Shown here one piece after another: positions 1-7,271 of a DNA stretch of 23,923 bases (position 1 is the first letter of the stretch; the number at the start of each line of letters is the position of its first letter). The notes beneath the pieces are model-generated. The model searched no databases. It had not been told where the DNA came from and saw only the letters and a program-made list of their open reading frames with translations. A program made the translations under genes and the position numbers. The DNA comes from Gammaproteobacteria bacterium. Lineage in GTDB: Bacteria > Pseudomonadota > Gammaproteobacteria > Pseudomonadales > M0112. The stretch covers positions 1-23,923 of the forward strand of contig SBFY01000183.1 of assembly GCA_006227085.1 (NCBI GenBank), in the 5' to 3' direction.

Positions 1-281
1 AAGGTGGGTTCGGCGCCCACCAGCCGAATACGGGTACGGCGTGGCAACCGTGCCAGGATGCCATACAGCCATTCGGCGTCCATGTCGGGGATGTCGCGGT
101 TGGGAATGTAGCAATTCGGGCACTCCATGTTGCAGCGATGGGTGATATCGGCAAACAGGGTGGTGAACGGATTGTCTTCCGGGGCGAAGCTGTGGCCGGT
201 ACTGTGGTGTGGCGTCCAGGTGTAGGGCACCGTCATGGTGCTGTCGCTGGCGAGAACGGGATCATCCGTGATGGTTGGCAT
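1..281 (-). CDS. Radical SAM protein, N-terminal part (cut by window edge)
   Basis: Reading the minus strand from an ATG at 281 gives 93 codons with no stop before the window edge. Residues 50-57 read CNMECPNC, a CX3CX2C cluster followed by Tyr. This is the cysteine motif with which radical SAM enzymes bind the [4Fe-4S] cluster that cleaves S-adenosylmethionine. The preceding residues (TLFADITHRC) are the usual first beta strand of the SAM barrel. An AAGGA sequence about 7 bases upstream, inside the end of yhbY, supports this start. The yhbY stop codon lies three bases upstream and in the same frame, so the two genes are probably co-transcribed. The substrate cannot be told because most of the barrel and the C-terminus lie outside the window. 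Family assignment is firm; function is unknown. Confidence 0.85.
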   Translation of the reverse strand, partial: MPTITDDPVLASDSTMTVPYTWTPHHSTGHSFAPEDNPFTTLFADITHRCNMECPNCYIPNRDIPDMDAEWLYGILARLPRRTRIRLVGAEPT

Positions 282-284
282 TTC

Positions 285-599
285 CTAGTCCTTGGCAGGT
301 ATGGCCCTTAAGCGGTTGGAGAGGCGCGGGTCTGGCTGCGCATTTTCACGAAATAACACGGCCATGTTACCAATGGTTTGTACCACTTCTGCACGCAAGG
401 ATGATGCCAGTTCAGTGATGAGTTGTTGGCGCATTTCGCGGTCGCCGACATTCAGCTTCACCTTGATCACTTCATGATCATGGATGGCGCGCTCCGCCTC
501 GGCGAGCACGCCCTCACTCAGTCCGCCGCCGGCGATGATGAGCACGGGTTTCAGGTGATGGCCAATGGCCTTGAGTTGCTTGCGATCGCTGGCTTTCAT
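285..599 (-). CDS. yhbY: YhbY-family ribosome assembly RNA-binding protein
   Basis: This 104-residue protein is a single CRS1-YhbY (CRM) domain, close to the roughly 97 residues of E. coli YhbY. It shows the family's LKAIGHHLKPV opening, the Gly-rich loop IIAGGGLSEGV near residues 22-32, the IKVKL strand and the C-terminal VQTIGNMAVLFR. CRM domains bind RNA, and YhbY is linked to 50S subunit precursors. It is divergent from rlmE, the same arrangement as in E. coli and Pseudomonas. Its downstream neighbour on the minus strand is a radical SAM gene with a three-base gap. The family call is firm; the precise role in ribosome assembly is known only in general terms. Confidence 0.93.
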   Translation of the reverse strand: MKASDRKQLKAIGHHLKPVLIIAGGGLSEGVLAEAERAIHDHEVIKVKLNVGDREMRQQLITELASSLRAEVVQTIGNMAVLFRENAQPDPRLSNRLRAIPAKD

Positions 600-600
600 G

Positions 601-606
601 TATAGT
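601..606 (+). promoter_or_regulatory. Possible -10 box for rlmE
   Basis: TATAGT lies just outside the yhbY start codon and matches the sigma-70 -10 consensus at five of six positions. The possible -35 hexamers upstream (TTGCTT at 576-581 with a 19-base spacer, TTGCGA at 580-585 with a 15-base spacer) are poorly spaced, so this is tentative. Confidence 0.3.
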
Positions 607-617
607 GTCCCGGTGAC

Positions 618-650
618 AGGCCGCCATTCTAACGGAAAGCGGCCTTTTTT
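618..650 (+). terminator. Intrinsic-terminator-like hairpin in the rlmE leader
   Basis: AGGCCGC (618-624) pairs perfectly with GCGGCCT (639-645) across a 14-base loop and runs into six T (645-650). The U tract is on the plus-strand side only. Both genes to the left are on the minus strand, so the structure would act on rlmE's own transcript or on antisense RNA. It is therefore a candidate attenuator 24 bases before the rlmE start. Confidence 0.6.
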
Positions 651-673
651 CGCAGGAAAGTCCGGGTTTTCTC

Positions 674-1291
674 ATGGGTCGCTCGCGTAGCAGTCATCGC
701 TGGTTGCAGGAACACCATTCCGATCATTGGGTGCAGGAGGCCAAACGCCTTGGCTACCGCTCCCGTGCCTGTTTCAAGCTGCTGGAAATACAGGAAAAAG
801 ACCGCATCCTGAAGCCGGGTATGACGGTGGTCGACCTCGGTTCGGCGCCCGGTGGCTGGTCACAGGTGGCGGCATCCATCGTGGGGTCTACCGGGCGGGT
901 GATTGCCAGTGACATCCTGTTCATGGATTCCCTGGCCGATGTGACCTTTATCCAGGGCGATTTCACGGAAGCAGCCCCGATGCAGGCCATCCGGGAGGCG
1001 GTGGGGGATGCGGGCGCTGACCTTGTAATCTCCGATATGGCCCCCAATATGAGTGGGATGAATGCGGTGGACCAGCCGCGCAGCATGTACCTGGCCGAAT
1101 TGGCGCTGGAGCTGGCCTGTGAAGTCCTCAAGCCGGAAGGGGCTTTCCTGACCAAGATGTTCCAGGGTGAAGGCTTTGATGAGTATGTCCGTGAGCTCAG
1201 GAACCGCTTCCAGCGGGTGGTCACCCGCAAGCCCAAGGCCAGCCGGCCGCGCTCGCGGGAAGTCTATTTATTGGCCCAGGGCTTGCGATGA
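674..1291 (+). CDS. rlmE: 23S rRNA (uridine-2'-O) methyltransferase RlmE
   Basis: RlmE (FtsJ/RrmJ) methylates the 2'-O of U2552 in the A loop of 23S rRNA, a late step in 50S maturation. The 205 residues match the 209 of the E. coli enzyme. The SAM-binding motif VVDLGSAPGGWSQ is at about 52-64. The catalytic K-D-K-E tetrad is visible as K35 (FKLLE), D121 (SDMAPN), K161 (TKMFQG) and E196 (SREVYL). The start at 674 gives the standard N-terminus GRSRSSHRWLQEH. AGGAAAG at 654-660 is a somewhat distant ribosome site. The gene is followed 85 bases later by ftsH, the conserved pairing. An old name is ftsJ. Confidence 0.97.
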   Translation: MGRSRSSHRWLQEHHSDHWVQEAKRLGYRSRACFKLLEIQEKDRILKPGMTVVDLGSAPGGWSQVAASIVGSTGRVIASDILFMDSLADVTFIQGDFTEAAPMQAIREAVGDAGADLVISDMAPNMSGMNAVDQPRSMYLAELALELACEVLKPEGAFLTKMFQGEGFDEYVRELRNRFQRVVTRKPKASRPRSREVYLLAQGLR

Positions 1292-1376
1292 AGCGTTTGT
1301 CATGAGCCAGTCGCGCCTGTGTGGCGTATGATGTGTGGAATCCCGGCGCATTGCCGATTGATATGAGGGTCAGGGC

Positions 1377-3317
1377 GTGAACGATACCGCCAGAAATCTC
1401 CTGCTGTGGCTTGTGATCGCAGGTGTGCTGCTCAGCGTGTTCCAGAAATTCCAGGTGCCGTCAGCGACCGAAACGGTCGACTACAGCCGTTTTATCGAGG
1501 ATGTCCAGAACGGGCAGGTCGAGCGGGTGGTGATTGACGGCTTGGAGATCAGCGGTACGCGTGTGTCGGGCGACAAGTTCCGCACGGTGCGCCCGAATGT
1601 CTATGACCCCGGCATGATGAGTGACCTCATCAACAATAAGGTGGCGGTGGAAGGTCGTGAGCCCGATGGCCAGAGTTTCTGGGGCCAGTTGCTGATTGCC
1701 TCGTTCCCGATCCTGTTGCTGATCGGGGTATTCGTGTTCTTCATGCGGCAGATGCAAGGCGGTGGTGGTGGCCGTGGCGGCCCGATGAGCTTTGGCAAAA
1801 GCCGTGCGCGCCTGCTCAGTGAAGACCAGATCAAGACCACCTTCGCCGATGTGGCGGGCGTGGAAGAGGCCAAGGAGGAAGTGCAGGAGCTGGTGGAGTT
1901 CCTGCGTGACCCGGCCAAGTTCCAGCGCCTCGGTGGTCATATCCCGAAAGGCGTCTTGCTGGTGGGTTCTCCTGGTACCGGCAAGACCTTGCTGGCGAAA
2001 GCAATTGCCGGTGAAGCCAAGGTGCCGTTCTTTTCGATTTCCGGTTCCGACTTTGTGGAAATGTTTGTCGGTGTCGGTGCTTCGCGTGTGCGTGACATGT
2101 TTGAACAGGCCAAGAAGCAGGCTCCGTGCATTATCTTTATCGATGAAATTGATGCGGTGGGTCGTCACCGTGGTGCCGGTTTGGGCGGTGGTCACGATGA
2201 GCGTGAACAAACCCTGAACCAGTTGCTGGTCGAGATGGATGGTTTCGAAGGCAATGAAGGCGTGATCGTGATTGCGGCCACCAACCGCCCGGATGTGCTG
2301 GACCCGGCGCTGTTGCGGCCCGGTCGTTTTGACCGCCAAGTGGTGGTGCCGCTGCCGGATATCCGTGGCCGTGAACAGATCCTCAAGGTGCATATGCGCA
2401 AGTTGCCGCTGGCCGATGATGTGAAGCCGTCAGTCATCGCGCGCGGTACCCCCGGTTTTTCCGGCGCAGACCTGTCCAACCTGGTGAATGAAGCGGCGTT
2501 GTTCGCAGCGCGTGCCAATTTGAAGCTGGTGGGCATGGAGCAGTTTGAGCGGGCAAAAGACAAGATCATGATGGGCGCCGAGCGCCGTTCCATGGTCATG
2601 AGTGAAAAGGAAAAGCGCAACACCGCGTATCATGAAGCGGGTCACGCCATCATCGGCCGCCTGATGCCCGAGCATGATCCGGTGTACAAGGTCAGCATTA
2701 TCCCGCGCGGTCGTGCCTTGGGTGTGACCATGTTCCTGCCGGAAGAAGATCGCTACAGCTTCAGCCGCCAGCACATCATCAGCCACCTCTGTAGCCTGTA
2801 CGGTGGCCGTATCGCCGAAGAAATGACCTTGGGCAAGGATGGTGTGACTACCGGTGCATCCAACGATATCCAGCGTGCCACCGAGATGGCGCGCAACATG
2901 GTGACGCGTTGGGGATTGTCGGAGGCGATGGGTCCCTTGATGTATGACGAAGCCGATGGTGACTCGCCGTTCCTCGGCAAGAGTGCTGGCGCACCGGGTG
3001 GCCAGCACGTGTCACCGGAAACGCAAAACAAGATTGACCAGGAAGTGCGCAAGATCATTGATGAGTGCTATGGCACGGCCAAGCGCCTGCTGGAAGAAAA
3101 CGTCGACAAATTGCACACCATGGCCGATGCGTTGATGAAATATGAAACGATTGATTCATCGCAGCTCGATAACATCATGGCCGGGCGTGAGCCCGGTGAG
3201 CCGAAGGATTGGGGCTCTTCCGATGATGATTCGGGTTCTGGCAAGGCCGTGAGCCGTGATGAGGTCAGCAAGCCGAAGGACTCCAGTCACGGTGGCCGCC
3301 CGGTAGGCGAGCACTGA
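1377..3317 (+). CDS. ftsH: ATP-dependent zinc metalloprotease FtsH
   Basis: FtsH is the inner-membrane AAA+ protease that degrades misfolded membrane proteins and regulators such as LpxC and sigma-32. The 646 residues fit the family. They include a membrane helix at about 7-25, a periplasmic segment, a second helix at about 104-123, Walker A GSPGTGKT at 197-204, the pore loop FVGVG near 230-234, Walker B FIDEID at 254-259, and the second region of homology ending LLRPGRFDR with arginines 314, 317 and 320. The zinc site is HEAGH at 419-423 with D497 as probable third ligand. The tail is acidic and Ser/Gly rich, as usual. The GTG start has GAGGG at 1365-1369 about 7 bases upstream and gives the typical N-terminus. 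Confidence 0.98.
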   Translation: MNDTARNLLLWLVIAGVLLSVFQKFQVPSATETVDYSRFIEDVQNGQVERVVIDGLEISGTRVSGDKFRTVRPNVYDPGMMSDLINNKVAVEGREPDGQSFWGQLLIASFPILLLIGVFVFFMRQMQGGGGGRGGPMSFGKSRARLLSEDQIKTTFADVAGVEEAKEEVQELVEFLRDPAKFQRLGGHIPKGVLLVGSPGTGKTLLAKAIAGEAKVPFFSISGSDFVEMFVGVGASRVRDMFEQAKKQAPCIIFIDEIDAVGRHRGAGLGGGHDEREQTLNQLLVEMDGFEGNEGVIVIAATNRPDVLDPALLRPGRFDRQVVVPLPDIRGREQILKVHMRKLPLADDVKPSVIARGTPGFSGADLSNLVNEAALFAARANLKLVGMEQFERAKDKIMMGAERRSMVMSEKEKRNTAYHEAGHAIIGRLMPEHDPVYKVSIIPRGRALGVTMFLPEEDRYSFSRQHIISHLCSLYGGRIAEEMTLGKDGVTTGASNDIQRATEMARNMVTRWGLSEAMGPLMYDEADGDSPFLGKSAGAPGGQHVSPETQNKIDQEVRKIIDECYGTAKRLLEENVDKLHTMADALMKYETIDSSQLDNIMAGREPGEPKDWGSSDDDSGSGKAVSRDEVSKPKDSSHGGRPVGEH

Positions 3318-3330
3318 TCCGCGTTACATC

Positions 3331-4188
3331 ATGCCAACATCGCCCAAGCGTTTGCGGTGCGCAGGTCGTGAACTCGACCTGCAGTCACCGTGTGTGATGG
3401 GTATCCTCAATATCACGCCGGATTCCTTCTCGGATGGCGGCCAGCTCTGGCAGGGCCAGCCGGATCGTGATCGCATACTGCGTCGCGCGCAGGACATGGT
3501 TGCGGCCGGTGCGGCCATCCTGGATGTGGGCGGCGAATCAACCCGGCCTGGTGCTGCGGCTGTCGCTTCACAGGAAGAGATCGACCGTGTACTCCCGGTG
3601 GTCGAGTGGCTGGTGGCGGAAGTGGATGCCGTCGTGTCCGTCGATACCAGTAATCCCCACTTGATGCAGCAGTCGGTGGCCGCAGGCGCCGGCATGATCA
3701 ACGATGTCAGGGCGCTGCAAAAAGAGGGTACGTTGGCGGTGGCAGCCCTGGTGGATGTGCCGGTTGTGCTGATGCACATGCAAGGCCAGCCCGGCACGAT
3801 GCAGCAGGCCCCGCATTACGATGATGTGGTGGCTGAGGTCTGCCAATGGTTGCAGCAGCGGGTGAGCACCTGTGAAGCCGCCGGTATTGCCCGCGATCGC
3901 CTGTTGGTGGATCCCGGTTTTGGTTTTGGCAAAAGTCTCAGTCATAATCTTTCCTTGTTGAAGCACTTGCAGCAGCTGGGTGCCATGGGCCTGCCGGTGT
4001 TGGCTGGCTTGTCGCGCAAGTCGATGGTGGGTGCGGTGACCGGGCGTGCGCTGGAGCAGCGTTTGGCGGGCAGTCTGGCACTTGCCTTGATGGCTGTGCA
4101 GCAAGGCGCACATATCGTGCGTGTGCATGATGTGTCCGAAACCGTGGATGCCCTGGCGATGTGGCAAGCAATGAAGGAAGCACGATAA
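3331..4188 (+). CDS. folP: Dihydropteroate synthase
   Basis: FolP condenses 6-hydroxymethyl-7,8-dihydropterin pyrophosphate with p-aminobenzoate in folate synthesis and is the sulfonamide target. The 285 residues carry the two signatures of the TIM-barrel fold: MGILNITPDSFSDGG at about 23-37 and DVGGESTRPGA at about 65-75. DPGFGFGKS and GLSRKS follow in the expected order. The ATG at 3331 has no convincing ribosome site, and a TTG at 3352 would give an N-terminus nearer E. coli length, so the exact start is uncertain by a few residues. The stop overlaps the glmM start by one base (TAATG), and glmM is its usual neighbour. Confidence 0.97.
   Translation: MPTSPKRLRCAGRELDLQSPCVMGILNITPDSFSDGGQLWQGQPDRDRILRRAQDMVAAGAAILDVGGESTRPGAAAVASQEEIDRVLPVVEWLVAEVDAVVSVDTSNPHLMQQSVAAGAGMINDVRALQKEGTLAVAALVDVPVVLMHMQGQPGTMQQAPHYDDVVAEVCQWLQQRVSTCEAAGIARDRLLVDPGFGFGKSLSHNLSLLKHLQQLGAMGLPVLAGLSRKSMVGAVTGRALEQRLAGSLALALMAVQQGAHIVRVHDVSETVDALAMWQAMKEAR
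4174..4180 (+). promoter_or_regulatory. Ribosome binding site fixing the glmM start
   Basis: AAGGAAG lies 7 bases before the ATG at 4188. It supports that start over the in-frame GTG at 4161, which would add nine residues not found in the family. Confidence 0.75.
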
Positions 4189-5531
4189 TGACGCGGCGAT
4201 ATTTCGGCACAGACGGTATCCGTGGCCATGTCGGCAGTGGCATCATCACGCCCGATTTTGTCTTGAAGCTGGGCTGGGCGGTTGGCCGGGTATTGGCGCG
4301 AGGGCATGGCAAAGGCCGTGGACTGGTGTTGATTGGCAAGGACACGCGCATCTCCGGTTACATGTTTGAATCAGCCCTGGAAGCCGGGCTTGTGGCTGCA
4401 GGCGTGGACGTGCGCTTGTTAGGCCCGATGCCAACACCGGCCATTGCCTATCTCACCCGCACCTTGCATGCCGATGCCGGCATTGTGATCAGTGCTTCAC
4501 ATAATCCGTTTCATGACAATGGCATCAAGTTTTTTTCTGCGGAAGGCAGCAAATTACCGGATGAGGTGGAATTGGCGATTGAGGCAGAGCTGGAAAAACC
4601 CCTGCAAACGGTCGATTCCCGTGAGCTGGGCAAGGTGCGGCGTATTGCTGATGCGGCAGGGCGTTATATCGAGTTTTGCAAAAACACCATGCCAACCGGT
4701 TTCTCACTCGCGGGTGTGAACCTGGTGGTGGATTGCGCGCATGGTGCAGCTTACCAGGTGGCGCCGGCCGTGTTTGCCGAGCTGGGGGCTACCGTGCATG
4801 CGCTAGGCGTGGCGCCGGATGGGTTGAACATCAATGATGGTGTGGGATCAACCGATCCCGCTGCCTTGGCAGCGGCGGTGCAGGAACGCAAGGCGGATCT
4901 CGGGATTGGCCTCGATGGTGATGGCGACCGGGTCATTTTTGTGGACCGCCATGGACATGTCGTGGATGGCGACCAATTGCTGTATGTGATGGTGCGCGGT
5001 CTCCAGGCCATGGGAGAGCCATGCCCCGGCGTGGTGGGCACACAAATGACTAACCTGGCGGTTGAACTGGCGCTGCAGTCATTGGGGGTCGGGTTTGCCC
5101 GTGCCAAGGTCGGTGACCGCTATGTCAAAGCCCTGATGGAAGAAAAGGACTGGCTGCTGGGCGGCGAATCTTCCGGCCACATCATTTGCTCGGATGTCAC
5201 GACCACCGGTGATGGCATTATCGCGGCATTAAAGGTGTTGCATGCCTTGTCAGAGCTGGGCGAGTCACTGGATCAGGCCTTGCAAGGCCTGGTGATGTTC
5301 CCGCAAGTGATGATCAATGTGCGCACCCATGCGCCGGTGGCACTCTCGCATCCGGCGATCGTGGCCGCCCAGTCCGATGCCGAGCGGCAGCTCGATGGCA
5401 AGGGTCGGGTGTTGCTGCGGGCCTCCGGCACCGAACCGGTGATCCGTGTCATGGTGGAAGGCGAGCAGGGCGAGCTGGTGCAGTCGCTGGCCGGGCAATT
5501 GGCAGCGGTGGTGCAGTCGGCCATGGGTTGA
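4188..5531 (+). CDS. glmM: Phosphoglucosamine mutase
   Basis: GlmM interconverts glucosamine-6-phosphate and glucosamine-1-phosphate on the way to UDP-GlcNAc, for peptidoglycan and LPS. The 447 residues match the E. coli length of 445. RRYFGTDGIRG opens the protein. The phosphoserine loop ISASHNP places the catalytic Ser at 104. The Mg2+ loop DGDGDR is at 243-248, and the C-terminal phosphate-binding motif RASGTEPVIRV is present. I chose the ATG at 4188 because it has a good ribosome site and gives the family's N-terminus. It overlaps the folP stop by one base, so translation is probably coupled. Confidence 0.98.
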   Translation: MTRRYFGTDGIRGHVGSGIITPDFVLKLGWAVGRVLARGHGKGRGLVLIGKDTRISGYMFESALEAGLVAAGVDVRLLGPMPTPAIAYLTRTLHADAGIVISASHNPFHDNGIKFFSAEGSKLPDEVELAIEAELEKPLQTVDSRELGKVRRIADAAGRYIEFCKNTMPTGFSLAGVNLVVDCAHGAAYQVAPAVFAELGATVHALGVAPDGLNINDGVGSTDPAALAAAVQERKADLGIGLDGDGDRVIFVDRHGHVVDGDQLLYVMVRGLQAMGEPCPGVVGTQMTNLAVELALQSLGVGFARAKVGDRYVKALMEEKDWLLGGESSGHIICSDVTTTGDGIIAALKVLHALSELGESLDQALQGLVMFPQVMINVRTHAPVALSHPAIVAAQSDAERQLDGKGRVLLRASGTEPVIRVMVEGEQGELVQSLAGQLAAVVQSAMG

Positions 5532-5551
5532 TGCCCGGCGATGCATCCGGG

Positions 5552-5581
5552 TTGAGGGGGACAGGGGGCGTCCGGTACTAT
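5552..5581 (+). promoter_or_regulatory. Candidate sigma-70 promoter upstream of tpiA
   Basis: TTGAGG (5552-5557) and TACTAT (5576-5581) are separated by 18 bases. GGGCG (5566-5570) and CGCCC (5585-5589) flank the -10 as an inverted repeat followed by only four T, so a weak terminator after glmM is an alternative reading. Confidence 0.4.
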
Positions 5582-5613
5582 GGGCGCCCTTTTGATTCCG
5601 GCGGGAAACGCGC

Positions 5614-6366
5614 ATGCGCCCCAAACTGGTGGTTGGAAACTGGAAGCTGAATACCCGTCGTGACGAGGCCCAGGCCTTGGCGCAGGCACTCGCTGCCGGG
5701 TGGTCAGGTTCGGCGCAGGTGCGTCTGGTGGTTTGCCCGCCAGCCGTGCATATCCCTGTTGTTGCGGCCGCCCTTGAAGGCTCCCGGGTGGCGCTCGGTG
5801 CACAGAACCTGGCAGAACAGCCCGAAGGCGCCTTCACCGGTGAAATCGCCGGGGAAATGCTGGCCGATTACGGGTGTGGATTTGTGATCGTGGGTCATTC
5901 CGAGCGGCGGGCCTTGTTCGGTGAAACCAACGCCGTGGTGGCGAGCAAGATGTTGCGGGCGCTGGACAGTGGCCTGACCCCGATCGTGTGCATCGGTGAA
6001 ACCCTGGCCGAGCGTGAGGCTGGGCAGGTGGAAGCGGTGATCGGCGCGCAGCTGGACGCCCTCGTGGCGGCGGCCACTGCCGGCCTGGCCGGGATAGTGT
6101 TGGCATATGAGCCCATCTGGGCGATCGGCACCGGCCAAACCGCCAGTCCGGCCCAGGCCCAGGCCGTGCATGCCTTCATCCGTGGCCGGCTGTCGGCGGC
6201 CAACCCGGCATGGGCGGATGTGCCGGTACTTTACGGCGGCAGCGTCAAAGCGGACAATGCCGCCTCGCTGTTCGCGGAACAGGATATTGACGGTGCGTTG
6301 GTGGGCGGGGCATCCCTTGCCGCCGACGACTTTTTGGCAATCGGACAACAGGCTTTGCAGGCATGA
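5614..6366 (+). CDS. tpiA: Triosephosphate isomerase
   Basis: TpiA interconverts dihydroxyacetone phosphate and glyceraldehyde-3-phosphate in glycolysis and gluconeogenesis. The 250-residue protein has all catalytic residues in order: N9 and K11 in VVGNWKLN, the electrophile H95 in IVGHSERR, and the base E166 in AYEPIWAIGTG, whose loop closes over the substrate. The phosphate-binding YGGSV at about 207-211 and GGASL near 231-235 complete the barrel. The stop overlaps the secG start by four bases (ATGA). Position between glmM and secG is the Pseudomonas-type order; E. coli has tpiA elsewhere. Confidence 0.98.
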   Translation: MRPKLVVGNWKLNTRRDEAQALAQALAAGWSGSAQVRLVVCPPAVHIPVVAAALEGSRVALGAQNLAEQPEGAFTGEIAGEMLADYGCGFVIVGHSERRALFGETNAVVASKMLRALDSGLTPIVCIGETLAEREAGQVEAVIGAQLDALVAAATAGLAGIVLAYEPIWAIGTGQTASPAQAQAVHAFIRGRLSAANPAWADVPVLYGGSVKADNAASLFAEQDIDGALVGGASLAADDFLAIGQQALQA

Positions 6367-6797
6367 TTGAAAAACTGACCTTGATAATGCACGTACTGAC
6401 AGCGGCAGCGCTGATCGGCTTGATCCTGATCCAGCAGGGCAAGGGTGCGGACATGGGCGCTTCCTTCGGGTCGGGTTCCTCACAAACCCTGTTTGGCAGC
6501 TCGGGCAGTGCTGGCTTCCTGGCCAGGTTCACAGCCATTCTGGCAGCGGTGTTTTTCGTGACCAGCTTCAGCCTGGCCATCATTGCCAAGAACCGGATCG
6601 TTGCGGTGGACGCGGATATCCCGGTGATTGAAGCAACGGTGCCGGCACAGCCAGTCACGCCAGTGGCGAATACCGAGGTGCCGGTATTGGCGGTTGAGCC
6701 GGTGGCCAACGAGGTGCCGGTAGCCGACGTCCCGGCTGCGCCAGCCGCCAGTGCCACGGCAGGCGAGCCTGCTGGAACGAACCAACCGGCCGAATAA
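6363..6797 (+). CDS. secG: Preprotein translocase subunit SecG
   Basis: SecG is the small SecYEG subunit that assists SecA-driven export. Two membrane helices are visible at about 5-23 and 52-74, separated by the conserved cytoplasmic stretch LIQQGKGADMGASFGSGSS with its FGSSGS continuation. At 144 residues it is longer than E. coli SecG (110). The extra length is a C-terminal tail rich in Ala, Pro and Val with repeated VPV/VPA units, probably a disordered extension. It is translationally coupled to tpiA by an ATGA overlap and followed by tRNA-Leu, as in E. coli. Confidence 0.96.
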   Translation: MIEKLTLIMHVLTAAALIGLILIQQGKGADMGASFGSGSSQTLFGSSGSAGFLARFTAILAAVFFVTSFSLAIIAKNRIVAVDADIPVIEATVPAQPVTPVANTEVPVLAVEPVANEVPVADVPAAPAASATAGEPAGTNQPAE

Positions 6798-6801
6798 CGC
6801 T

Positions 6802-6829
6802 TTGACGGGCGCGGCGATTTCCCTATAAT
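6802..6829 (+). promoter_or_regulatory. Promoter of tRNA-Leu with GC-rich discriminator
   Basis: TTGACG (6802-6807) and a perfect TATAAT (6824-6829) are 16 bases apart. The sequence after the -10 is TCGCGCCCC, the GC-rich discriminator typical of stable-RNA promoters repressed by ppGpp. GGGCGCG (6807-6813) and CGCGCCC (6831-6837) form an inverted repeat around the -10. Confidence 0.8.
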
Positions 6830-6840
6830 TCGCGCCCCTT

Positions 6841-6925
6841 GCCCAAGTGGTGGAATTGGTAGACACGCTATCTTGAGGGGGTAGTGGCGTAAGCCGTGCC
6901 GGTTCAAGTCCGGCCTTGGGCACCA
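6841..6925 (+). tRNA. leuU: tRNA-Leu (anticodon GAG)
   Basis: An 85-base class II tRNA with encoded CCA. The acceptor arm GCCCAAG pairs with CTTGGGC. The anticodon stem CTATC/GGTAG closes the loop TTGAGGG, with anticodon GAG at 6875-6877 (reads CUC/CUU). A variable arm GGC-GTAA-GCC and the T arm GCCGG-TTCAAGT-CCGGC follow. The variable arm is shorter than in E. coli leuU, which sits at the same place after secG. Confidence 0.97.
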
Positions 6926-6936
6926 TTTTCCTGCAT

Positions 6937-6954
6937 CCGGAAACCGGCGTTTTT
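6937..6954 (+). terminator. Weak terminator-like site after tRNA-Leu
   Basis: CCGG-AAA-CCGG (6937-6947) can form a four-pair stem, and five T follow at 6950-6954. The stem is short and two bases separate it from the T run, so termination here is only possible. Confidence 0.3.
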
Positions 6955-6956
6955 CA

Positions 6957-6985
6957 TTGACGCTGGTAGGGTGATTCCCTATAAT
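6957..6985 (+). promoter_or_regulatory. Promoter of tRNA-fMet (and rimP operon)
   Basis: TTGACG (6957-6962) and a perfect TATAAT (6980-6985) are 17 bases apart. The discriminator TGCCGCCCC is GC-rich. The core closely copies the tRNA-Leu promoter: both read TTCCCTATAATT followed by a GC block ending GCCCCTTG. About 64 bases of leader precede the tRNA. Confidence 0.8.
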
Positions 6986-7055
6986 TGCCGCCCCTTGACG
7001 CTGCCCCCGGCTGCGTTGGGGCAAGGTTTACAGGTTTTGGTTTTACAGGCATTGG

Positions 7056-7132
<77 letters not shown>

Positions 7133-7136
7133 TTTC

Positions 7137-7265
7137 CGCTTGTCGTGCCGTGATGGCCGGCAAGCGATAGCCGAAGCCCTCGCTGGACCGGTTCCAGTAA
7201 AGGCTTTTGCCAATACATTCCGCCACCGGCGGGAGTGTCACCGCAGCCTTCGGTGTGCCGGTGAC
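7137..7265 (+). promoter_or_regulatory. Structured leader of the rimP-nusA-infB operon
   Basis: Four hairpins follow the tRNA in succession. CGCTTG/CAAGCG spans 7137-7166. AAGCC/GGCTT (7174-7206) contains the inner stem CTGGA/TCCAG. TTCCGCC/GGCGGGA (7218-7234) has the loop ACC. GTCACCG/CGGTGAC (7237-7265) holds a UUCG near its apex. The terminator at 7272-7294 comes next. In E. coli the metY-rimP leader also carries terminators and the operon is controlled by NusA, so a similar role is likely here. The rest of 7133-7328 shows no gene. Confidence 0.55.
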
Positions 7266-7271
7266 CGGAGA

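Noticed and set aside
1297..1332. Promoter for ftsH with TTGTCA and TATGAT
   Set aside because: The hexamers are good but 24 bases apart, too far for a sigma-70 promoter, and no heat-shock type pair was seen; ftsH is probably read from the rlmE transcript.
1461..2393. 310-codon open frame on the minus strand inside ftsH
   Set aside because: It is antisense to the FtsH AAA core, with an unusual His/Thr/Arg composition and no motif; a shadow of the real gene.
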